A stretch of 64,000 nucleotides of DNA from Bombardia bombarda (lineage: Eukaryota > Ascomycota > Sordariomycetes > Sordariales > Lasiosphaeriaceae), in the NCBI GenBank assembly GCA_030512295.1, contig JAULSR010000011.1, positions 62,001 to 126,000 of the forward strand, read 5' to 3'. Shown here one piece after another: positions 56,570 to 64,000 of this stretch (position 1 is the stretch's first letter; the number at the start of each line of letters is the position of its first letter). Position numbers and translations under genes: made by a program. Under the pieces are notes generated by a model that saw only the letters and a list, made by a program, of their open reading frames with translations, ran no database searches and was not told where the DNA came from.

Positions 56570-59073
56570 TCAGTTTTCAGCAGCCTCCTTCCCAGCAGCC
56601 CTCCTCTCCCTCGAAGCCTTCGTCCCCGCCATAATCGCCTGCATGACCTTCAACATCGCCGGCCAGTCATAGTCAACCCCACCATACACCCTCTGCCTCT
56701 TCAGCAACACAGGCGCGCCCTCCTCCCCCCCGTAGCAACCGACTCTGGCCCCGTCCACGGCCGCGACCCAAAGACAATCTCCTGCCTCCTCATCCGCCAC
56801 GTCCCACGCTCGTCGTTCCTCGGCTCGCGCCTCGCACTCTTCTTGCTGATCCCCACCATATCTGACGTATACACAGGTATGACATCGATCGTCAGCTCAT
56901 CGTCCTTTTGAATAGTATTTGGGTCCCCAAGGTGGTCTGAAGCCTGCTCGGGCGGAGCATCAGGGTCGAAGGGCTCGATGACCCAGGCGCGTTTCTTCCA
57001 GGGTGGAAGATGCGCGAGGGCTGAAGGCACGGCGAAGTATGAGCGGTTGGAGACGGGGGAGGCGATCAGCGAGTCTCCTCCTGGGATTCCGGGGGCGGCG
57101 AGAGGCAGTCGTCTGGCCATGCCTTGGAGTAAGAGCAGGCGGGGGTCGACGACGCAGGTGAGGAAGCGGGTCATGGTCTTGTGTCGTTCATCGCCGTGGT
57201 CGACTTGCACGCCAAAATAACCCAACAGCCACGTCGCCGCCTCTTCGAGCCTCTCATCCGCGATAGCCCCCAACACGCCCTTATCCCAGGCCCCCTTGCC
57301 GTCTTTTTCCTCGGTGCCCTCCTTGAGGCTGTCAGGAAACCGCAAGATCCAATCTAGCCCACAGTCGATCGGCGTCGCGATCCACGCCTGCAGGGTATAC
57401 CTCTCCAGGTCGCTCCTAGTATACAGGTCATTGTTCTTGCTAGCTTCATTAACACTCCTCACCCTCTTTGTATCCTTGTCCGCGTTAGCCACAAAGTCCA
57501 CAGCCAGCTCATCCAGCCTAAACCTATCAATCATCTCCGCCGCCACCTTCATGCTCCCATCACTCGGATGCAGCGGCAGCCCCTCCATCACAAGCAAGTC
57601 CAGCTCGATATACTCCCTCGTCACACCCGTGATCAGCCCTTCCTTTGGAGCCTCCATCGTGCCGTCAACAAACGACATAACCGGCCGGTTCATCCACGAC
57701 AACACCCGCCCACCATCCCTCCCCTCATCCGGCACCCACAACTTCCCCCCATCCGTCACCAACGGCACGATATCCCCCGCCGCAATAACCAACATGCTAA
57801 AGATCCAAATCACATCCTCCGCCTGCTCGACCCCGCCCCTGAACGAAAGCGGTATCGACGACGTATTCAGCGCAATCGATAACAAATCGCCCTTCTGCGT
57901 GCAGCCCGCCGACAGGATGGCAATAATATGCTGCATGGGCGAGTGGTCTGAGTCTCCCCCCGGCATGAGCCGCTGGATGCGCCACTTGCGCTGGCGCAGC
58001 GTCTTGGGGTCCGGGTCGCTGATGTACTCCTGGAAATTAAACGCCGAGCCCGCCTCAACCAGCTCGTCGGGCTCCGAGTCGCACAAATGATCAGCCAGGC
58101 AGAAGATATAGCGGAACTCGTACGGCAGCACGCGACCATCGTGCCCATAGCACAGAAAAAGCGGGTTATCGACAGCACGGTGCTGCACCACCCTGCTCTC
58201 GTGCGCACACCACGCGCGCGAGTACCAGCGCGCGCCGAGCATCTTCAAAGCAAACGCCTTTGCATTCTCCACCAAGATCTTTATCTTCTCCCCCCCCTCA
58301 GCAGCGCGATACTCCCCCTCCCTTGCAGGAAGATACGCATCATACAGCTCATACTTCTTGCTCCCCTCCAGCGCCGTCTCCCTCATGGCCTTGCACACGC
58401 CCCTGTACCACTCCGCGTACACCTCGCCAGCTTCCTCCTCCTCCTCCGTCAGCTGCACGTCCTCCAGCAGGATGACCATCCGCCGCGCCGAGCGGTAGAT
58501 GACATCCATGGCGCCGATGTGCGCCTCCTTCTGGTCCGACTTGCGCTGCTCGATGCACAGCTTGTCGAGCCACACGCCCTCGTCGTCGCTGCTGCGCAGA
58601 CCCATGACGGCGTCCACCATCGGCTGGGAGACTTCCCAGCCGGGGGCGATGGGGGTCGCGCAAGGTGCGATGGGCCATTCCGGGTAGTGCCAGCAGTAGC
58701 TGACGATGATGAAGGAGGGGATGGTGGCGTTGTTTGGGTTGGTGGTGGTGGTGGTGGTGGTGGTGGTGGTGGTGGTGGTGGTGGTGGTGGTGGTTAGGGC
58801 GGCGGCAGAGGTGGAGGAGCAGAGCATGCGCAGGGTGAGGGCCGAGAGGGCTTCGTGTTTGGGGTGGAATTTGGCTGCGATGGTGGGGTTGAGTTGCGTG
58901 AGGCGGGAGAGGATGGTGAGCGCCTGGGAGCGTTTGGCGTGGGTGAGGGCGGCGGCGGCGGAGAGGAGGGCGGTGGCGTTGGTGGGGGAGGCGGTTATGA
59001 GGGATTGGTTGAGGGGGGCGAGGATGGTGGTTGTGAGGGCGTTGTAGGCGTCATCGGGCTGTTCGGTTTCCAT
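56570..59073 (-). CDS. HET-domain protein (heterokaryon incompatibility type), apparent shift in a G7 run
   Basis: Cytosolic protein of the fungal allorecognition superfamily. The ATG at 59073 starts a single long exon. A helical N-terminus and a poly-Thr tract (about 18 residues, coded by a GGT/ACC microsatellite) precede the HET domain at about residues 120-330. Its blocks are FIIVSYCWHYPEW, GVWLDKLCIEQRKSDQKEAHIG with MDVIYRSARRMVILLED, and GARWYSRAWCAHESRV. The remaining ~450 residues have no NACHT, ankyrin or WD part that I can see. The uninterrupted frame ends at 56701 after GGRRARLCC, just past seven G on the minus strand (56725-56731). One extra base would instead continue into EEGAPVLLKRQRVYGGVDYD and end at 56570. 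The longer end reads as coding, so the shift is probably an assembly error or a recent slip. Confidence 0.82.
58741..58794. repeat. (GGT)18 microsatellite coding poly-Thr in the HET gene
   Basis: Eighteen consecutive GGT on the plus strand (ACC on the coding strand), directly upstream of the HET domain. Confidence 0.92.
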
Positions 59074-60318
59074 TGTTGTTGAATTATTTGGCGGTGTTCA
59101 AGGTGAGCCCGTGGTGATAATGACTGCGAGTTGCTTCCACTTTCGAGATGGCGACGTGGAACTTGGATTGAAGTTCGTGATATGCAGTGAAACCCACTTT
59201 AGGGGCTTAGTGCCCAATATTGAGAGGCCTTGTCATGACAGACTCGGGAAGGTGCTCCAACCAGTTTTTGCAGCCTGCAGGCGAGGTGGTATTCCCGGGT
59301 GGCCTGGGGAAATGCTGCAGTTGAATTGGCACAGCCAGCCCCGGATTTTGTAGACAGGCGTGCTCCACGGTAATGGTGTCTCTAAATCGGGTATGCATAC
59401 CGGTGTGTTGGGGACATGGTAATAATGTGTAGAATCACGAGTACTGGTACGTTGAAAGCTACGCGTAGAAGAAAAATAAGAGAATTTCAGATGATGCACA
59501 TGGAAGAGTGAGCGCACTTGCTGGCAATTTCACCCAAAGATCTGTTGGCCCAATCGACCCACACTTTCTTATTGTACCCACGCCGACAGATCCGTTATTA
59601 GGCAAGCGCCCCATCTGGAAATTTAAGGTGAGGAAAATGAACTTCACTAACAGTGGGGCAAATAAAGATACATGCTGGCAGCGGCAACGGCCGGCGGAAA
59701 GTGCGAGCCATGGTAAACCACCTGATAATGGTCAAATGGCTTGATAATAAACTTTTTAGTGGAATATTAGTAGTGCGGTCGCCACTAGACAGGCTTATTG
59801 CTCCAAAGCTGTATGGGGTGCGTGCGTGGTACATACCTAGACCTACTCGTTGAGTCGTCGGGATCACGCCGCTCACTGTACTAACCAAAACAACAACCGT
59901 GACCTCACACCTGGGCCTAGAAAGTTCATCGCCCTATCTCTACTATTTGTGGCCGTTTTTTTAATGGATTTAAACCCCAAGTCTAGCAGCTTTCTGTTCT
60001 CCGGCTCCATTTCCCCTATTCCGGAGTGGAGCCGCTGCTCGGTTCATAAATATAGCGAGCTTCGTCGCGGGGGAGGAGCTAAAAGGGGGGCACCCGTTCG
60101 GCCATTGGGGGAGTGGAAGTGCCGAGTTACACCCCGCGTCGGCTGCCGCGCTCGCCCATTATTCGGGTCGGTCAGTCATTGTGCCATGCGACATCGGAAA
60201 TTCCGTCATTGACCTGCCATGATATTCTCATGATATAACCTCTTTTCTTTCCATGAACCAATCCAGCTCAAATTCACCCACGGTCACAACCAGCATCCTT
60301 CCACAAACAACCATCATC
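59074..60318. other. Intergenic
   Basis: Divergent upstream regions of the HET gene and the aldolase gene. No motif-bearing frame. The segment 60050-60180 is GC-rich without clear repeats. A second in-frame ATG for the aldolase lies at 60253. Confidence 0.5.
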
Positions 60319-61414
60319 ATGACAACCCCCCGCGTCCCCCCCAAGGGCGTCTTCGTCCCCCCAAGGGCGTCTTCGTCCCCCCAAGGGCGTCTTCGTCCCC
60401 TCGCCCACCTTCTACCGCCCCCTCGCCGAGTCCTCGCCCCTCCAGAAATCCCAGCCCCTCGTCGACGTCGACGCGCAGACCAAGCACAGCGTCTTCCTCG
60501 CGCAGTCAGGCATCACCGGCCTGGTGCTGCTCGGGTCCACGGGCGAGGCCATCCACCTCTCGCGCAGCGAGCGCTTCGACCTCGTCGCTGGCGTCAAGCA
60601 AGGTCTCGAGGCCGCCGGCTTCCCCGACTACCCCATCATGGCCGGCGTGCTGACCAACGGCATCGACGAGACGCTCGAGTGGCTCGACGACTACGCCCGT
60701 GCCGGCGCCCAGTGGGGGCTGGTGCTTGTTCCTGGGTACTTTGGCGCCGGCGCCAACCAGGAGAATATCCTCGAGTGGTATCGCATCGTGGCTGATGCCA
60801 GCCCGATTCCGATCTTGGTGTATAATTATCCTGGGGTGACGAATAATGTGCTGGTGCAGCCGGAGACGTATACGTCGCTGGCGGCGCATCCTAAGATTGT
60901 GGGGTGCAAGATGTAAGTTTTGATGCTCCCTTTCCAAACAAAATAGCAGCAGCAGCAGCTAACCAAGGAAACAACCAGGTCCCACGGCAACGTCTCCCAC
61001 CACGTCCAAGTCTCGCTCGACCCCGAGATCGACCACGACAGCTTCCGCGTCTTCAGCGGCTTCGGCCAGCAGCTCGGCCCCATCGTGCTGTTCGGCGCCG
61101 CCGGCGTCATCGACGGCATGGCTGCCTTCTTCCCCAAAACGGTCGTGCGGCTCATGGCGCTCGCTGTCAAGGGCGAGCTCAACGACGAGACCAGGGCCGA
61201 GATTTACAAGCTGCAGTTCGTCGTCAGCAGGGCAGAAGAGTTTGTCGTGCGCTACGGCATCATCGGCATCAAGGAGGCCGTCTTCCGCATCACGGGCCTG
61301 GGCACGCAGGAGGGCGGCCGGCTGCCGCTGAGGGGGACTATGGCGGATAGCGAGTGGGAGAAGGGGAGGGGGCTGTTTTTGAAGGGGATTGAGACGGTTG
61401 AGGCGAGTTTGTAG
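60319..61414 (+). CDS. Dihydrodipicolinate synthase / 4-hydroxy-2-oxoglutarate aldolase family enzyme, frame altered by a 20-bp VNTR
   Basis: Class I aldolase/lyase of the DapA family. Two exons: 60319-60912 and 60979-61414, joined by an intron with donor GTAAGT, branch AGCTAACC and acceptor ACCAG. Conserved blocks: LGSTGEAIHLSRSER (the GTTGE substrate loop), ILVYNYPGVTN (Tyr of the proton relay), KIVGCKMSHGN (Schiff-base Lys) and FSGFGQQLGP. Fungi do not make lysine through DapA. Such proteins act in hydroxyproline, sugar-acid or sialic-acid-like catabolism, so the exact substrate is open. The reading frame from the ATG at 60319 does not reach these blocks, because a 20-bp unit occurs three times at 60341-60400. 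With one copy the frame runs through as VFVPSPTFYRPLAES into the enzyme (329 aa). Two extra copies add 40 bp and shift it. Confidence 0.85.
60341..60400 (+). repeat. 20-bp coding tandem repeat, three perfect copies
   Basis: Unit CCAAGGGCGTCTTCGTCCCC, repeated exactly at 60341-60360, 60361-60380 and 60381-60400, starting 22 nt after the aldolase ATG. Because 20 is not a multiple of three, copy numbers 1 and 4 keep the aldolase frame while 2 and 3 do not. Confidence 0.95.
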
Positions 61415-61778
61415 GTTCGGTGTTGGTGTAATAATGGAAGGTACTATTGGAGAGAAAGGTGTAGATGGATGAATGAAATACCCCCTGTTTGGATTAAAGA
61501 CCAGTTGGAGACAAGGACCTGCACTTTGATCCAAGTGAGATGAATCAAGGCGGTTGCTTCTAATCAACCACCCCGTCTTTGAGGTTGATCCTGACTGCGG
61601 ACGCATGACAGAAACAACTGAACCTCTCGTCGTGTATTGACTAGATTGTCGCTAGTGATATCGTCCTAACACAATAGATCCAATTAGGGAAACCCCGGGA
61701 CAAGATAGCACCCCAAACAAAAATAAAGCGGGGCAAAAACATCAAAACAACGCAACGACAGCCAAAAGGAGAGGTGCT

Positions 61779-61849
61779 TGCATCAGCCGTGAATCGAACA
61801 CGGGGCCCATCGATGGCAACGATGGATTTTACCACTAAACCACTGATGC
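61779..61849 (-). tRNA. tRNA-Gly (anticodon GCC)
   Basis: On the minus strand GCATCAG at the 5' end pairs with CTGATGC at the 3' end plus discriminator A. The anticodon arm is CCATCG-TTGCCAT-CGATGG with GCC at the centre. The T arm is CCGTG-TTCGATT-CACGG and the D arm has GGTTTAGTGGTA. 71 nt, no intron, no encoded CCA. Confidence 0.95.
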
Positions 61850-62422
61850 TGGTCCTTTCTTATTTGACGAAGATTTTGCTGGTTGGGTGGGTTCATGACT
61901 GGCACATCGTGGTGGAGCTGCATGCGATGTGGAGCAAGGAACTTGAAGGGCTTAGATAGCAAAAGCGGTGTCTGTTATGGCCTGAGACAAGCAATCATAC
62001 ATAAAGAGAACGGGGGAGAGAGAAATATAAGGTGATAATGCAGCACGGTATGAAAGGCAGGTTATATAGTCGACAGTAAGATCGCAGCTAATGACGGAGT
62101 TAAAACATGCAAAAGTGGCAAATCATTAAAAGAACAATAAACTGCGAGCAAACATATAACATTAAAGTATACGAATAACAACAGATGAGGGTACATTTAT
62201 TAACTCTGAGCTTAAATAAAAAAATTATTGTCGGATTTACAATCAATCAGAGGCATACAGCCGTCAGGCTGTGACGGCTGTGATTGGTCGACAGGATGAA
62301 AGGTGTGCAAAACAGTGGGGAGCTGGTCACGTGTCCCAGGAACCCCTCCAAAACCACCCACTTCCTGTCCCCGTAGTTCGTGATCCTTTTATATAGATAA
62401 GCAGATCAATATAACAATAATA
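61850..62422. other. Intergenic between tRNA and LTR, with one perfect hairpin
   Basis: Upstream flank of the tRNA gene, increasingly AT-rich. ACAGCCGTCA (62257-62266), loop GGCTG, then TGACGGCTGT (62272-62281) form a perfect 10-bp stem, extendable by CAATC/GATTG outside. No gene. Confidence 0.6.
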
Positions 62423-62685
62423 TGTAAGGACATCCCCAAAGACATCCCCGAACACGTGCTCAAGCACATGCCAGAAGCGTCCCCAAGGACATGCCAGGAC
62501 ATGCCAGTTATCCTACCATCTTTGTATATAAGCAGCGGCCCTCGCCCACCTTCAGTTGCGAGGGCCAGGTTAAAGTCTTACGCTAATACCAGTCATTGCT
62601 CGCCTTCCTAGTTATCTTTATTGCTCGCCTTCCCAGTTGTCTTCATTGTGACCACCTTGATCAGGCGTACCTACCTTCTCTTACA
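62423..62685 (+). repeat. Long terminal repeat of a retrotransposon (5' LTR)
   Basis: Begins TGTAAG and ends CTTACA, a perfect 6-bp inverted terminus with the TG...CA ends usual for LTRs. Inside are short direct repeats of AGGACATGCC / AGGACATCCC, a TATATAAGCAGC promoter-like box near 62527 and the CTCGCCTTCC(T/C)AGTT(A/G)TCTT duplication typical of an R/U5 region. Length 263 bp. Base composition is normal, unlike the body that follows. The partner LTR would lie beyond the window, so orientation is inferred from the RIP-degraded body lying to the right. Confidence 0.6.
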
Positions 62686-64000
62686 AATAACCCCTAATTA
62701 ACCCGTTTTTTATAGTTATTATAATAACTCGTACGAATAACCTTGTCATTCTAACACTGATTAGTGGTTGACCGACCAAGCTAACCGCAAAATAATAAGG
62801 ATTCCGATAGCGGTAATAATCGTGGTTCTTACGATTGCTAAATAGGAAGCGGCACGAAGGATTATATTTAAAAAGATATTAAACATATAGAAAGCCTAAT
62901 CGACGTAAGACTACGAGCGCGAGAGAAACTTTTTAACGTATGGAATAATTGAAATAAAGATTTTAAAGATAGCTAGAAGAAAGGCCTTGCGTTTTATTTG
63001 GCTATTTGCGTTTATTACGTACGACGGAAACGATTATAACCCTTTATATTAATTTTGCGAAGGATTTAATAATTAAAAAGAAAGGTTTTAACCCTATTTA
63101 ATTATTTATATCCTTTAATAAAGATAATTACGATAGCAACCTTATATATAAATAGTTGCATTATTAGTATTACCGACTTAACCTAAGAAAGTAAAGATTT
63201 TAACTTTATAGATAAAGACTAGGCTATAATAAAAAGATTTAATACTTACCTAATTAACTACCTTAAGATTTATAATAATTAGGAATTGCAAAATAACGTT
63301 TTATTTAAAGCTTTTTAATCTAATTTTATCGATTAGATAAAAAATTATTTTAAAACTTTTAATAAGACCTTTCGTATTAATTTTAAACATTTTTTTAATA
63401 ATTATAATATTTATTTCGATAAAAAAGGAATAATATTATAATAATTCGTTACGATAATTTAAAAGGAAGAAGTATCTGAATAGCCTAATAGAGAAGCTAA
63501 GTAGTATTATAAATGTAAAAGAAATAAGTTTTAATTATATTATAACTTATATTTTTTTAAGTTTAAAGGTATTATTAAAAATAATATTATCGTTTTTATT
63601 CCGTTAAAAAAGAATAATATCGTCGTTTTTATTCTATTAAAGAAAAATAATTCCATTATTTTTATTTTAAATAACCCCGTTAAAACCTAGTTAAATATGA
63701 TTATTATCGAGGACGAACTTTTTAATATATCCGAATATCCGATTAATATAATATTATAAATATTAATAAACTTTATTAAAATATATAATAATAATAATAA
63801 AAAGTTTGAAAGCGGACTTTATAATATTTTAAACTTTAAGGTTTAAATTTTTAAAAACTTTTATAAAAAAGTTAATATTTTACTTTATTTATATTATAAA
63901 ATATATTTAATTATATTAAAAGATAAAGTTAAATAATTTTATTTCGACCGTTTAATAAAAAAGAACTTTAATTTTAATAAAATAATTAACCGTATTAAAG
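62686..64000 (+). mobile_element. RIP-degraded LTR-retrotransposon body (probably Ty3/gypsy type), incomplete
   Basis: From about 62690 to the window end the DNA becomes extremely AT-rich, with TA-dominated text and stops in every frame, the signature left by repeat-induced point mutation (C-to-T, mostly at CpA). No polymerase domain is readable in this part. Around 63500 the reading AK-stop-YYKCKRNKF may be the ruin of a Gag CCHC knuckle. Family assignment rests on the LTR form only. Confidence 0.55.

Noticed and set aside
48701..61414. Secondary-metabolite biosynthetic cluster
   Set aside because: Regulator, pump, oxygenase and aldolase are present, but no PKS, NRPS, terpene synthase or other backbone enzyme is visible; only a small regulator-pump module is supported.
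1..64000. CRISPR arrays, prokaryotic operons, rRNA genes
   Set aside because: No spaced direct-repeat array, no rRNA-like sequence, and gene structure is clearly eukaryotic.

Overview
The window is nuclear DNA of a filamentous ascomycete (Pezizomycotina, most likely a Sordariomycete). The main signs are short 50-100 bp introns with GTRNGT donors and CTAAC/CTGAC branch points, fungal-specific families (Zn2Cys6 factor, HET, Pth11-like membrane protein, CBM1, 2EXR, SANT-like), CTACCTAGGTACCTAGG-type intergenic palindromes, and an AT-saturated, RIP-like retroelement at the right end. Gene models were spliced by eye from reading frames, splice signals and family conservation.

Layout. 0-10 kb: an amidase-signature gene running off the left edge, then fragments (STAND-type N-terminus, CBM1 tail, Tc1 transposase remnant). 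10-16 kb: a broken NAD-dependent epimerase, a 12-bp minisatellite, a possible mitochondrial insertion, a small acidic protein and a 2EXR fragment. 16-21 kb: an intact secreted M28 aminopeptidase and a protein with an atypical six-cysteine zinc-cluster motif. 21-40 kb: a gene-poor graveyard of Ras, BTB, 2EXR, SANT and MFS pieces, some present twice, plus one or two small plausible genes. 40-62 kb: a dense normal block with an isochorismatase-like hydrolase, a small cysteine-rich secreted protein, the adenine glycosylase MutY, a Pth11-like receptor-type protein, a divergent Zn2Cys6 regulator / DHA2 efflux pair, a 2OG-Fe(II) oxygenase, a HET protein, a DapA-family aldolase and tRNA-Gly(GCC). 62.4 kb to the end: an LTR followed by a RIP-degraded retrotransposon body.

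The zinc-cluster factor, MFS pump and nearby oxygenase (48.7-56.4 kb) could form a small efflux or metabolite-modification module, but no backbone synthase is present. No convincing new multi-gene system was found. The most notable points are a 20-bp coding VNTR that switches the aldolase frame, one-base G-run shifts in mutY and the HET gene, a three-exon eight-cysteine secreted protein, a T-shaped palindrome at 3.8 kb, and mosaic gene fragments including a stray copy of the MFS N-terminus.
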